From the NCBI GenBank assembly GCA_016208495.1, contig JACQXX010000109.1, positions 80,328-144,327 on the forward strand: a stretch of 64,000 nt of DNA. The letters are read 5' to 3'. The notes below the pieces were generated by a model. It was not told the origin of the DNA and made no database searches. It saw nothing but the letters and a program-made list of their open reading frames with translations. The stretch comes from Acidobacteriota bacterium. Lineage in GTDB: Bacteria; Acidobacteriota; Blastocatellia; Chloracidobacteriales; Chloracidobacteriaceae. Each line of letters opens with the position of its first letter. The stretch's first letter is position 1. Positions 29,102-38,308 of this stretch are shown here, piece after piece. The translations under genes were made by a program, and so were the position numbers.

Positions 29102-29307
29102 GCCTCTTACCCGGTTGGTTCTGCAAAAAGCACTGGAAGGAGCTGGACACGAAGTCATTACCGCAGATGATGGGCTTGAAGCGTTTGAAAAGTACTGTGT
29201 CAGCCGTGCCCGTGTGGTCGTGAGCGACTGGGAAATGCCCGAAATGAGTGGTCTCGAATTATGTCAGATTATTCGTGAACGGCCATCCGTCGAATACACC
29301 TATTTTT
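29058..29307 (+). pseudogene. Response regulator receiver, truncated by a MITE
   Basis: From a TTG start the frame reads as a normal receiver: LKILIAEDEPLTRLVLQKAL with the acidic pair, then VVVSDWEMPEMSGLEL with the phosphoacceptor Asp near residue 54. It continues to VEYTYF near residue 83 and then runs into the MITE at 29308. The switch Thr/Ser and conserved Lys of a receiver, and any output domain, are missing. The remaining open frame to 29495 is element and flanking sequence. No continuation of the receiver is visible beyond the element. A partly folded, non-functional protein is likely. Confidence 0.82.
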
Positions 29308-29309
29308 TA

Positions 29310-29421
29310 AGTACCTTACCGAAAATTTCCAGACATTTTAACCACGGAAAACACGGAAAACACGGAAAAAAATCAAGCACTTACCAAATCCAATATCTCA
29401 GGAAACTTATGACAAGGTACT
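29310..29421. mobile_element. 112-bp MITE, copy 1, flanked by TA
   Basis: Terminal inverted repeats are AGTACCTT and AAGGTACT, flanked on both sides by TA (29308-29309 and 29422-29423). That target duplication is typical of IS630/Tc1-mariner transposition. The interior holds three copies of a CACGGAAAA-like nonamer. It is about 90% identical to the copy at 44748-44858. There is no coding capacity, so a transposase would be needed in trans; none is seen in the window. Confidence 0.85.
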
Positions 29422-29439
29422 TAGGTGACCGGCAGAAAA

Positions 29440-29459
29440 CCCCGGAATTTATTCCGGGG
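29440..29459 (-). terminator. Hairpin terminator of the DUF3592-like gene
   Basis: CCCCGGAA and TTCCGGGG form a perfect 8-bp stem with a four-base loop. In the minus-strand sense it lies 16 bases after the stop at 29476 and is followed by TTTTC. Confidence 0.65.
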
Positions 29460-29475
29460 ATGAATGCCGTCCGAC

Positions 29476-30798
29476 TCAATAGGGATTGGTCATGACTTCA
29501 TAATCAGCAACTTCGTAAACAACACTCCAGCGTGGATTGGTTGAAGAATACAAAACCGACACCATATCTCCATTGTTCACCAGCGCATAAGCATCGGCGG
29601 AAACTTCCATTTTCCCTTGCTGTGTTCCCTCTTTCGGCACGTCAAACTGATATTCAACATAATAGGAAGTTGATTTCCCGCTGCTGACGGACTTGCCGGT
29701 AATGCGGCCAGGGGCCGGCCAGCCGTTTCGGACCAGCCACCGGTTGATCAGTGGCCGAATATAGAATGCCCACAGAAAAACTGACACAATCCCATTCCAA
29801 AACAAGGCCATGCCAGTTGAAACCATCACTTTCACAATGTGCGCATCCATTGCCCCTGGATATTTCAACTGGGTGAATTTTGTTCCAGGGAGCGGAAAAA
29901 CTTTGACTTCCACCACGTCATTTTGATGGAAGGTGTCAAAAACGGCTTTGGGAACGGTTGTCTGGTCGCGATGGTCGCTTCCAAAATGCTGGTAGCGGAA
30001 ATGGACCTCATAGGCGGTTGTGTTTTTTGACCCACGGGTTGTCTTCAACTCGGTCACTTGTGCCGGCACAGTGGTTCCAAAAACCAGAAACAACCAGCTC
30101 CCGATCATAAACATAATCAACCCAATCCCAACCAGCGTGTGCGGTAAAATGAAAATCTGTTGAAATCCAATCAACCATCCACGGCCAGAACGCCGACGAA
30201 TCGGACGCGGCGGAAGCAGCGTCAATTCTTTTTTGACATTAAGTGAAATCGGTGGCGGACCCGGAACTGGGACGTGGGCCTGTCCCCGATGTGATTCAGG
30301 TCTGGTCTCGCTTTGAACGGGTGAAGCTCCAAAAACCGGAGGCAGAGGCAGCGTTTCAAAGACATCGTCTTGTAATTTCCAGCGCGCCTGAGGCCACTGG
30401 CTCAGCCAGATTTGGTAGGTCTGGGCAATACGCGGATCTTTGGCCTCAACGCGCAAGGTTTTGAGCGGTTTTTCGAGTATATGGATGACCAGGGAGGACA
30501 CCGCCATAACGACTGTGAAAATGATCAGGTGCCGACTATCGCTTGAGGGCAACATTTTGGCTGCCAGTAACCCCAGCAGTAACACCAAATACCCACCTCC
30601 TCCAAGAATCAAGAGAAAGGCCAGCTTCATGTTCTGATTGATAGCGGCTTTGACCAGTTCCAGATCCTTGCGAGTCCGAATCACGTCTCCAAGTTGAGTC
30701 CGAACGTCAGAGATTCGCTTCATTGAGATAACAGCCAGCAACAGATACCCGGCCAACGGAAGCAAGCTCAAATACCAGTGTTCAAAAAAAGAGTTCAT
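29476..30798 (-). CDS. DUF3592-like membrane protein
   Basis: A 440-residue protein with about five membrane helices: three in the N-terminal third, then one near residue 225 and one near 335. Two copies of a DUF3592-like beta module follow helices: VTELKTTRGSKNTTAYEVHF with NDVVEVKVFP, and GRITGKSVSSGKSTSYYVEY with GDMVSVLYSSTNP. Between the helix blocks lies a Pro-rich linker. Function is unknown; such modules are usually seen in small bacterial membrane proteins. I chose ATG 30798 because GGAGGT lies six bases upstream. A terminator follows. It is convergent with the broken response regulator. Confidence 0.8.
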   Translation of the reverse strand: MNSFFEHWYLSLLPLAGYLLLAVISMKRISDVRTQLGDVIRTRKDLELVKAAINQNMKLAFLLILGGGGYLVLLLGLLAAKMLPSSDSRHLIIFTVVMAVSSLVIHILEKPLKTLRVEAKDPRIAQTYQIWLSQWPQARWKLQDDVFETLPLPPVFGASPVQSETRPESHRGQAHVPVPGPPPISLNVKKELTLLPPRPIRRRSGRGWLIGFQQIFILPHTLVGIGLIMFMIGSWLFLVFGTTVPAQVTELKTTRGSKNTTAYEVHFRYQHFGSDHRDQTTVPKAVFDTFHQNDVVEVKVFPLPGTKFTQLKYPGAMDAHIVKVMVSTGMALFWNGIVSVFLWAFYIRPLINRWLVRNGWPAPGRITGKSVSSGKSTSYYVEYQFDVPKEGTQQGKMEVSADAYALVNNGDMVSVLYSSTNPRWSVVYEVADYEVMTNPY

Positions 30799-30870
30799 CG
30801 CGGTACCTCCATTGCGGGTCAGGGGTTTTCGAAACCAGGCTCCAAGTATCAAGCACCAAAGAGTGGTTAG

Positions 30871-30920
30871 TGGTCAGTGGTTAGAAAGCAATACTTTCGA
30901 AGAAGCACCAGTCACCAGGT
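30871..30920. repeat. Partial copy of the GTGGTTA / TTCGAA cassette
   Basis: GTGGTTAGTGGTCAGTGGTT is followed by TAGAAAGCAATACTTTCGAA and ACCAGTCACCAGG. This is the conserved core seen at 60414-60451 and, inverted, at 32644-32683. One arm is missing. It lies between divergent genes (30798 and 31068). Confidence 0.8.
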
Positions 30921-31067
30921 TTTTCTGAAATCATACCCCCAAACTTTTTCCCAGTGTGAAATAAATCAAATCCTCGCTGGATTTCGCCGGCATAACCCAA
31001 AAATAAATCCCCTCGACAATTTTTAGGATGATTCACAATGCCGCTCGAAATCCCAGAGGAGAACAGC

Positions 31068-31631
31068 ATGAGTAGCGAACATTCTGCTTCCCAGGCGCTC
31101 ACTGATCAGACACAGCTTGCCAACTTTGAAAGCCACGTTTTTCCACACACCGCCGTGCTGCTTCGGAGTGCAATCCGCATGTGGGGCAATCCCACCGAGG
31201 CGGAGGATATTGTGCAAGACACGCTGCTTCGCGCCTGGAAATATTGGGATCGGTTCGAACCAGGCACCAACTGTCGGGCCTGGCTCTTTCGAATCATGAT
31301 CAATGTCATCAACCGTCGCCGTGAAGGACTCGAAGCCGGGTCCGCCCACGTCGCCGCCCATGAACCGGAAATCACCAACGTCTTGCGGTTTGAACCGCGC
31401 ATTGAGCTTGACGAACACGGTACGCTCCATGCCCTGGAAAAACTGCCGGCAGATTATCGGGATGTGTTGATGCTGGTCCTGGTCGAAGAGCTTTCTTACA
31501 AGGAAGCCGCCTTGATGCTCAATATCCCAATGGGGACGGTCATGTCACGCCTGCACCGTGCCCGCCAAATGATGAAAAAACTCCTTCGCCCAGGAAGTAG
31601 TACCAGCAATGAAGCAGCCACTTCTCATTGA
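31068..31631 (+). CDS. ECF-type RNA polymerase sigma factor
   Basis: A 187-residue sigma-70 family protein with region 2 (RMWGNPTEAEDIVQDTLLRAW, split here at residue 20 for brevity as DIVQDTLLRAW) and region 4 (LPADYRDVLMLVLVEELSY and a helix-turn-helix IPMGTVMSRLHRARQ). There is no region 3, as expected for the ECF class. The ATG has GAGGAG six bases upstream, so I prefer it to the ATG at 31038. An anti-sigma gene follows after 39 bases, which implies co-transcription and control by sequestration. The inducing signal is unknown. Confidence 0.93.
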   Translation: MSSEHSASQALTDQTQLANFESHVFPHTAVLLRSAIRMWGNPTEAEDIVQDTLLRAWKYWDRFEPGTNCRAWLFRIMINVINRRREGLEAGSAHVAAHEPEITNVLRFEPRIELDEHGTLHALEKLPADYRDVLMLVLVEELSYKEAALMLNIPMGTVMSRLHRARQMMKKLLRPGSSTSNEAATSH

Positions 31632-31670
31632 GTTCACAAAGAGCTGTCGGGAGAGGAAAAAGAGGTCAGT

Positions 31671-32588
31671 ATGAATCAGATGCAGTGTGAACAGGTAAAT
31701 GATCTTTTGTCAGCTTATGTTGACAATGAAGTTGATACCGTGACGGCCATGAAAATTGCGCAGCACCTTGAACGGTGTCAGGCATGTCGCCACGAGTTCC
31801 AACTGACCAAACAGGTCTCGGATGTGCTCAAAACGGCGGTCAAAGGGGCCCCAGACCTGGAGCCGGCACTCGAAGTGCGTGCGTTTCAACTCAACAATCG
31901 AGTACACGGCCTGTTGACAGCCCAACTCGGAAAACCAAAACCGCCCATTTCAGGCGAAATTCCTCGACTTGAAGCGGAAGCCGTGCCACCGCCAGACGAA
32001 CTGCCGGCCATTGTTGTGGCACTCAAACCCAAATGGACGGTGGGCCGGGTCGCGAGAACCATCCTGGCGATTGCTGCCTCACTGGTGGTGATGGTCGGAC
32101 TCGGCTACGGAAGTTTTCTCTACTGGCTTGAGCACAGCGGGTCATTTTCGGTGGCCATTGCCCGTGACTATCGGGTCTGCAACGGCAATCCAGCATTGGT
32201 CGCCTGGTACCGGGACGGACATCCAGCGCCGGATCCGGCGCCGATTGATGCGGTTGGAAGAAAACTCAAACAGATGGGCTATGCTCCCGATGGACTGGCA
32301 TTGTGCAAAATCGGGGGCGTGCCGTTTGTCCACACGTTTTACATGCGCGACAATCAGCCATTGTCAGTTTACTTTGGTCCCAAACAGGCAGTGGCGTTTC
32401 TCAAATCTGAACAGGGAGATGCCAAACCCGGCCAGGTGTACGAAGCTCAAAAAGACACAATCGCCATGTCAGCCTTCGTTTCCGCAAATGAAGAGCACGT
32501 CTGGGTGGTTGCCGGCGAGCTTCCACGAACTCAGATCAATGACATCACCCACAACCTGATGTCGGAAACACTCGCCAAGAAGGAATGA
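31671..32588 (+). CDS. Zinc-finger transmembrane anti-sigma factor
   Basis: A 305-residue protein. The N-terminal zinc-binding anti-sigma domain has CEQVNDLLSAYVDNE and HLERCQACRHEF (His-x3-Cys-x2-Cys near residues 33-40). One membrane helix (TILAIAASLVVMVGLGYG) lies near residues 125-145. The C-terminal periplasmic part has two Cys (DYRVCNGNP, LALCKIGG) and may sense redox or envelope stress, which is inference. It directly follows the ECF sigma gene with GAGGT before its ATG. The stop TGA lies inside GAATGAAGAA, the end motif of a repeat cassette. Confidence 0.9.
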   Translation: MNQMQCEQVNDLLSAYVDNEVDTVTAMKIAQHLERCQACRHEFQLTKQVSDVLKTAVKGAPDLEPALEVRAFQLNNRVHGLLTAQLGKPKPPISGEIPRLEAEAVPPPDELPAIVVALKPKWTVGRVARTILAIAASLVVMVGLGYGSFLYWLEHSGSFSVAIARDYRVCNGNPALVAWYRDGHPAPDPAPIDAVGRKLKQMGYAPDGLALCKIGGVPFVHTFYMRDNQPLSVYFGPKQAVAFLKSEQGDAKPGQVYEAQKDTIAMSAFVSANEEHVWVVAGELPRTQINDITHNLMSETLAKKE

Positions 32589-32732
32589 AGAAACCATATA
32601 GTGGTTCGTGGTTCGTGGTTAATGGCTAGTGGTTAGTGATTAGTTCTTGGTACTTGGTATTTCTTTGAAAGTATTGATTTCTAGCCACGAACCACGAACC
32701 ACTATGTATTTTCTTCATTCTTCATTCTTCAT
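32583..32732. repeat. Palindromic heptamer cassette C1 (GTGGTTM arms)
   Basis: The cassette opens with GAATGAAGAA at the anti-sigma stop codon. It continues with GTGGTTC/GTGGTTA units (32601-32640), an inverted core containing TTTGAAAGTATTGATTTCTA, complementary GAACCAC units (32683-32704), and TTCTTCATTC repeats. The rest of the gap to 33025 (about 290 bases) is AT-rich with no gene I can support. Confidence 0.88.
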
Positions 32733-33025
32733 CAGAGTTGCTTTTCGTCAGGAAAACTGGAAATATTTCCGGCACTGCTATACAAATTCAAATCCTTTAT
32801 TCATTTCGGGATCCCTATCCCACACGTTGAAGTTTTCGGGAGGCGAGATGGTTGACAATGACTGATGCATCCAGCATTGCGTTCAGTGCTGATGCAAAGC
32901 CAACGCCCACTTCCCGCAAAACATCAGTTGAACCGACTGAGTGAGATTGACACACGCGTGCTAAGTCTCACTCATTATTGTTTTTAGGCATTTGAATTTC
33001 GAGACATCAGGGAGCGCGAAATCTC

Positions 33026-34228
33026 ATGACAAATCCAGTTTCTGTTGACGAACCTTCTACACCGAAGCGGATACCACTCAATCCGGACCTTAAAAGTCCG
33101 CGGGCTCAAGAATTTGAAGACAAGCTGCTGGCCCGGATCGTGGGTCAGGAACGAGCTGTCCGACGACTTGTCAACCTGTATCAGATTTATCTGGCAGGGC
33201 TTTCGAATCCTGGGCGTCCCATCGGGACAATGCTATTCCTTGGGCCCACTGGCTCGGGAAAAACCCGCGTGGTCGAAGCCGCCGCTGAAGTTTTATTCGC
33301 TGATTCCAACGCCGTTATCAAAATTGACTGTGCCGAATTTCAGCACAGCCACGAAGTCGCCAAATTGATTGGTTCTCCACCAGGATATCTGGGTCATCGT
33401 GAAACAGCCCCGATGTTGACCCAGGAGAACCTGGACCGCTATCACAGCGAACGGGATCAATTGACCTTTGTCTTATTTGATGAAATTGAAAAAGCTTCAG
33501 ACGCGCTCTGGCAGTTGTTGCTGGGGATTTTGGACAAGGCGACGCTGACGCTGGGCGATAATCGCCGGGTTGACTTCTCGCGCACGATGATTATTTTGAC
33601 CAGTAACCTGGGTGCCCGCGAGATGTCGGAATTGATCACCGGCAGCATTGGATTTGCCCCACCCCGAATGGGACGCGATCAGGAAGCCAATGACGAAATT
33701 GATCAAAAGATTTATCGCACTGCCCTGGAAGCCGCAAAACGAAAGTTCTCTCCGGAATTTATGAACCGGATTGATAAGGTAGTAGTCTTCCGCTCACTCA
33801 AAGAACATCATTTGCAGATGATTCTGGACCTCGAATTGAAAGCGGTTCAGGATCGCATTATGAAGAGTGCGTCAGAGAAATTTGTCTTTAAGTGTTCAGA
33901 TGGCGCCAAACGCTTTTTGCTCGATGAAGGCATTGATTTCAAATATGGCGCCCGCCACCTCAAACGCGCCATCGAACGATTTTTGGTGTACCCGATTTCC
34001 AATCTGGTCGCGACCGAACAGGTTCACACCGGCGACCTGGTTTTGATTGATCTGGCTGATGATCGAAGCAAATTGACCTTTATCAAAGAAGAAGGCGGCG
34101 CACTCATCCTGGCACCGGGTACCGAATACGCCAAAATTTTCGGTCTGGAAGACACTGATTCAGGTGAACGCTTTATCCCGGCCCGGGTGGCATCGGCTTC
34201 AATTCACCCACGCGATTCAAACTCATAA
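33026..34228 (+). CDS. Single-domain Clp/Hsp100-type AAA+ ATPase
   Basis: A 400-residue protein with one AAA_2 module and a ClpB D2-small-type C-terminus. Walker A is GPTGSGKT (about 73-80), the pore loop is GSPPGYLGH, Walker B is FVLFDEIEKA near 150, sensor 1 TSNLG, the Arg-finger region FMNRID, and sensor 2 GARHLKRAI near 315. All parts needed for an ATP-driven unfoldase are present. There is no N-domain, no zinc finger as in ClpX, and no obvious ClpP-binding loop. No protease gene is adjacent. It might remodel a specific partner. GGGAGCGCGAAATCTC precedes the ATG. An octamer array starts right after its TAA stop. Confidence 0.87.
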   Translation: MTNPVSVDEPSTPKRIPLNPDLKSPRAQEFEDKLLARIVGQERAVRRLVNLYQIYLAGLSNPGRPIGTMLFLGPTGSGKTRVVEAAAEVLFADSNAVIKIDCAEFQHSHEVAKLIGSPPGYLGHRETAPMLTQENLDRYHSERDQLTFVLFDEIEKASDALWQLLLGILDKATLTLGDNRRVDFSRTMIILTSNLGAREMSELITGSIGFAPPRMGRDQEANDEIDQKIYRTALEAAKRKFSPEFMNRIDKVVVFRSLKEHHLQMILDLELKAVQDRIMKSASEKFVFKCSDGAKRFLLDEGIDFKYGARHLKRAIERFLVYPISNLVATEQVHTGDLVLIDLADDRSKLTFIKEEGGALILAPGTEYAKIFGLEDTDSGERFIPARVASASIHPRDSNS

Positions 34229-34412
34229 GTGACAAGGTGACAAGTGACAAGGTGACAAGGTGACCTTTTGACAGGGTGACAAATGACAGGGTGACAAGGT
34301 GACGGAATGAAACGTTCCAAGATGTATGCACCGTGGTCACTCTGTCACCTTGTCACCCACTCACCCACTCACCCTGTCACCTTGTCAAAAGGTCACCCTG
34401 TCACGTTGTCAT
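34229..34412. repeat. Complementary octamer arms (GTGACAAG / CTTGTCAC)
   Basis: The left arm (34229-34300) starts at the base after the TAA stop of the AAA gene and has about nine units. The right arm (34335-34412) is complementary and runs into the stop codon of the convergent TPR kinase gene. Together they can form one long hairpin between two convergent genes. Confidence 0.9.
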
Positions 34413-36991
34413 TTGGCACCGAACGCTGGCAGGCGGATCGTAAAACAACTCCCCACACCAGGCTGGCTCTGAACGGCGATGTTTCCACCGTGAGCCGCCA
34501 CAATCCGTTTCACAATTGCCAGTCCAAGCCCAACCCCAAGCTGCGCTTTTCGAGAAGATACCTGCCGATAGGGGTCAAACAAATAGGGTATTTCCTCGGC
34601 TGGAATCCCTTCCCCGGTGTCAGAAACGGCAACTTCCACAAACAGCATTCCTTCCTCAACCCCACTGCCGACCACGCTTTTTGCGGCCAGTCGAACCGTT
34701 CCCTGGCGAGGTGTAAATTTGACGGCATTTGATAACAGGTTGCTGAGAACCCGTCCAAGTTTGCTGGCATCGGCTTTCACGGGTGGAAGCTGGGCGGCAA
34801 TATCGGTTTCGACCTGGATTTGATTTACCTGACCAGCCACACGAACTTCTTCAAGGCATTCCTGAAGGAAGGCCCTGGTTTCCAAAGGTTCACAGTGGAG
34901 TTTCATGTCCTGTGATTCTGACCGAAATACCTCCAACACTTCTGAAATCAGTGACAACACCTTTTCAACACTCCGGTGAGAGGCATTGACCAGTGGGAGC
35001 ATACTGGTGTTTTGAACTTCTTTGTCAGTTTCAAAGATTTCAAGCGACGCCTTGACGACACTCAGTGGTGATTTCAAGTCATGCACCAGCATGGCGGTAA
35101 AATTGGCTTTGAGTTGATCCAGTTCCCTCAGTTTCAGATTGGCATCAAGGAGTGCCTGCCGCTGGGCATCAAGTTCCTGATTGGCCTGTTCAAGCGCCGC
35201 CGCCTGCTCTTCAACCACCGTTTTCTGATTGGTGATTTCCGCATTTTTGAGTTGAAGTTTGTGCTCAGACCGTTTTTTCACAAAATATAAATTGGAGAGC
35301 GCCACGATTAACAAAACGGCTGAACCAAATGCCCCTGCCAGCGAAGTTCGGATGGTTGAATTCAACTCAGCTTCCTTGCGCAGAAAGTGGTTCTCTTGCG
35401 CCTGTTGTTTTGCCAGGTGCTGGGTGTTGGCCAGGTTCAATGCCTGAATCTGGCGGTCTCGTTCCAGAACCGCCACTTCCCGTTCTTTGGAAGCAATTGA
35501 AATTTCCTTCAGTTCCTGTTCCCGCTGCAGATCCTCGATATGATCAGACTGGCGGGCAATTTCGAGTTCCTGGATTTCCTGGCTCCGGTGCAACAATTCG
35601 ATTTCTTTTTCCTTCTTTTCGGATTCGAATCGCGCCTGGAGCACCTCAATGCGTTTGCTTGATTCTTCGCTGGCAATCGTTTCCTGAACGCCAATCATTT
35701 TGCGCACATATTCAAGCGCCTTATCATAGTTTTTCCGAGTTTCATAAAACTCGGAAAGGTCACGCAAAATATTGCGAACCCGTGGCCGTTCCCCGGTGGA
35801 CTCAGCCAGCGAAAGAGCCTGTTGAAAGTAGGCTTCGGCTTTTGGTTCCTGATGGGTCTGTCCAAAGATCACCGCCATGTTTTCCATCACGGCGGCCATC
35901 AATTGCATATCGTTAATGGTTTGGGCCGTTTCCAGTGCCTGTTGAAAATAACTCAGCGCCTTTTCTTTTTGATTGAGACGAAGGTAAATCAGGCCCATGT
36001 TGTTTAACCCACGGGCAATTTTAGGTTTACGCCCCATTTCCTGATAAATCCGTATTGCTTGATTCAAACTGTTGAGCGCTTTTTCATACTCACTGGTGCC
36101 AAAATAAATCAGCCCCAGATTGTTTTGGGTGTCGGCTAAGCCACCCACATCATTGAGTTGTTCGAAAATCGTGAGTGCCCGCCCCAAATAATCAAGTGCT
36201 TTCTTCCCTTCATCAAGCTCACCATACACGATCCCGATGGCCTGGAGCGAAGCGGCAATTCGTGGTTGATCTCCCGACGCTTCGTTGAGTTTGAGTGCCT
36301 TGAGGTGATATTCCAGCGACTGGGCAAAGTCGCCAGTCATCGAATAGGTCGTTCCAAGATTATGCAGGGTGGTGCTAATTCCAATTTGATCATTGAGTTC
36401 CTCCCGAATCCGGAGGGATTGTCGGTGACAGTCAATCGCTTTTTGGGGTTGGCCGCTGTTTTTGTAGAGTATTCCAAGACCATTGAGTGAAAATGCCGTC
36501 GCCCCCGGCTCACCCATCTCTTCGCTCAACTGAATTGCCTTTTGAAAACAGTCAATTGCCCGATCAAGATTGCCATGAAAGCGATTGACCCGGGCAGCTT
36601 GCTGGTATGCTCGCAACTGGAGGCGCTTGTGGTTTGTCTTGAGCGCCAGCGTCAGTGCTTTTTCAATCGGCACCAGTGCTTTATCAGGAAACCGTCCATC
36701 CAGATAGAGTGTGCTCAAGGTAATCAAGGCCCTGACTTCTTCAATGATATTGCTGGTTGCCTGGGCTTGTTCAAGCGCTGCCTGAGCCAATTCGATGGCT
36801 TTGAACGCATTGGTTTTGAGCTGTTGATCAGCTTGATTGTTCAGAAGGCGTGATTGATTCCTGATTTTTGGGGGACGACCATTTGGGTCAAACCGCCTGG
36901 GGGGAGATTGGGCCGTTACGGTTCCCGCGATAATCAAACTACTAATCAACCACAAACAATAGCAGAAGATGCGTCTGAATGTGTCTTGCAT
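34409..36991 (-). CDS. TPR-containing sensor histidine kinase
   Basis: An 860-residue protein. A signal peptide (FCYCLWLISSLIIAGTVTAQ) is followed by about nine TPR motifs (residues 60-420, for example ATAFSLNGLGILYKNSGQPQ). A long coiled coil rich in Glu, Lys and Arg follows (about 430-540), then one membrane helix near 557 and a second short coiled coil. The HisKA domain has LVHDLKSPLSVV (His near 637). HATPase motifs are NLLSNAVKF (near 750) and GVGLGLAIVKR (near 824). The TPRs are predicted to lie in the periplasm and sense a protein partner. No receiver is attached, so a separate regulator is needed. I chose ATG 36991 (GGAG nine bases before). Stop TGA is the first base triplet of the octamer array. 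Confidence 0.93.
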   Translation of the reverse strand: MQDTFRRIFCYCLWLISSLIIAGTVTAQSPPRRFDPNGRPPKIRNQSRLLNNQADQQLKTNAFKAIELAQAALEQAQATSNIIEEVRALITLSTLYLDGRFPDKALVPIEKALTLALKTNHKRLQLRAYQQAARVNRFHGNLDRAIDCFQKAIQLSEEMGEPGATAFSLNGLGILYKNSGQPQKAIDCHRQSLRIREELNDQIGISTTLHNLGTTYSMTGDFAQSLEYHLKALKLNEASGDQPRIAASLQAIGIVYGELDEGKKALDYLGRALTIFEQLNDVGGLADTQNNLGLIYFGTSEYEKALNSLNQAIRIYQEMGRKPKIARGLNNMGLIYLRLNQKEKALSYFQQALETAQTINDMQLMAAVMENMAVIFGQTHQEPKAEAYFQQALSLAESTGERPRVRNILRDLSEFYETRKNYDKALEYVRKMIGVQETIASEESSKRIEVLQARFESEKKEKEIELLHRSQEIQELEIARQSDHIEDLQREQELKEISIASKEREVAVLERDRQIQALNLANTQHLAKQQAQENHFLRKEAELNSTIRTSLAGAFGSAVLLIVALSNLYFVKKRSEHKLQLKNAEITNQKTVVEEQAAALEQANQELDAQRQALLDANLKLRELDQLKANFTAMLVHDLKSPLSVVKASLEIFETDKEVQNTSMLPLVNASHRSVEKVLSLISEVLEVFRSESQDMKLHCEPLETRAFLQECLEEVRVAGQVNQIQVETDIAAQLPPVKADASKLGRVLSNLLSNAVKFTPRQGTVRLAAKSVVGSGVEEGMLFVEVAVSDTGEGIPAEEIPYLFDPYRQVSSRKAQLGVGLGLAIVKRIVAAHGGNIAVQSQPGVGSCFTIRLPAFGAK

Positions 36992-37157
36992 AGGGCAGTG
37001 CTCCAACACGTTCGTCCACGGGTTTGCAAATTAGCCAGGGAGCAAAGGAGCGAAGGAGCGAGGTCCTTCAGCGTCAACTCTCAGAGTGATTATGTCAGCA
37101 TCTAAACTCTTTGTCTTTCACTACTTCGCTCTTTCACTATTTCACTACTTCACTTTT

Positions 37158-38078
37158 TCAAGAGGTTTGAAGCCAATTATATGCCGCTTTGGCGGCGGTG
37201 GCACCCTGGCCAAAAGCCGTTGACAGGCTTGGGAGCAATGGATGGCAGGTATCTCCGACCGCCCATACTCCAGGAACGGAGGTGGCACCCCAGCGGTCAG
37301 TGACGATAAATCCTTCTGAATCAAGATCAAGTTGCCCAACTACCAGGCGGGTGGCCGGCTCGGTTCCGAGCGTGAGAAAGACGCCGTTAACCGGCAGATA
37401 TTCGATCATCACTGGCTCATCGGGTCGGGCTACTTCCAGTTCCAAACCTGTCACCCGATCATCTCCGAGGATGCGGGTCAAACGAGTAAAGGGTTTCATC
37501 GTGATGCGAGGGTCAGTCAAGACCGGTTTCAAGTACATTGCGCGAGCGCGGAACTGGTCTGAGCGATGAATCAATGTCACCTGACAGCCTTCATTGGCCA
37601 GCATCAGGGCTTCTTCAAAGGCGCCATCCCCTCCACCAACGATGGCAACGGGTTGGCCCGTATACAGAGCAGCATCCCGTGTGGCGGAAGTACTCACCCC
37701 ACGACCAGCAAATTCACGCTCTCCGGGAATCCCGAGCCGACGTTTGACCACGCCAAGTGCCAAAATCAGGGCTCGTGCCTGAAATTGTTCTTCGGCAGTC
37801 CAAACAGAGTGGGTTGAGGCATTGATTCGGGTAACGGGAGTGTTGACACGCCAGGGAACATCCAGGCTTCGGACGTGCTCTTCCAATCGCTCCGCAATTT
37901 CAATTCCGGTCAGTCCCCAAAATCCTGGACAATCAATCAGCCGGTTATAGGTTCTCAGGAGCTGGCCGCCAAGTTGGGCGTTGGCTTCGAGTAACAGTGG
38001 GGTGCAGCCAAGTCGTTTGGCCCAGAGCGCGGCGCTGATACCGCCTGGCCCACCGCCAATGATGAGCAAATCGTGCAT
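37158..38078 (-). CDS. Thioredoxin-reductase-like flavoprotein lacking the redox Cys pair
   Basis: A 306-residue FAD/NAD(P)H protein of the TrxB fold. FAD-binding GGGPGGISAALWAKR is at the N-terminus (GxGxxG), NADPH-binding IVGGGDGAFEEALML is near residue 160, and the second FAD motif VWAVGDTCHPLLPS is near 270. The CxxC that thioredoxin reductases carry before the NADPH domain is replaced by STSATRDA. It therefore cannot be a classical thioredoxin reductase; a ferredoxin/flavodoxin-NADP reductase-like or other oxidoreductase role is more likely. The chosen ATG excludes 40 upstream residues encoded by a GGGTTCC array. Confidence 0.88.
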   Translation of the reverse strand: MHDLLIIGGGPGGISAALWAKRLGCTPLLLEANAQLGGQLLRTYNRLIDCPGFWGLTGIEIAERLEEHVRSLDVPWRVNTPVTRINASTHSVWTAEEQFQARALILALGVVKRRLGIPGEREFAGRGVSTSATRDAALYTGQPVAIVGGGDGAFEEALMLANEGCQVTLIHRSDQFRARAMYLKPVLTDPRITMKPFTRLTRILGDDRVTGLELEVARPDEPVMIEYLPVNGVFLTLGTEPATRLVVGQLDLDSEGFIVTDRWGATSVPGVWAVGDTCHPLLPSLSTAFGQGATAAKAAYNWLQTS

Positions 38079-38082
38079 AGTT

Positions 38083-38117
38083 TGGTTCCGGGTTCTGGGT
38101 TCCGGGTTCCGGGACCT
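38083..38117. repeat. Heptamer array GGGTTCC
   Basis: About four copies lie immediately upstream of the flavoprotein start, so this array sits in a 5' leader. Confidence 0.85.
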
Positions 38118-38308
38118 GAAAACCAGAGAACATTCACTGTGTTTGTTAAACCAATTGGGAATTCCCAGTCTGGGCGAACTGATAGTTAAATAATTCAATT
38201 AAAAGTATTTATTAAGATATTAACGACTACTTTGTATTACAATTTTGAATTTGAATACCAGAAATCTGCCACTGAACAAGTCTACACTGAAAACAGCATT
38301 CTTTCGAA

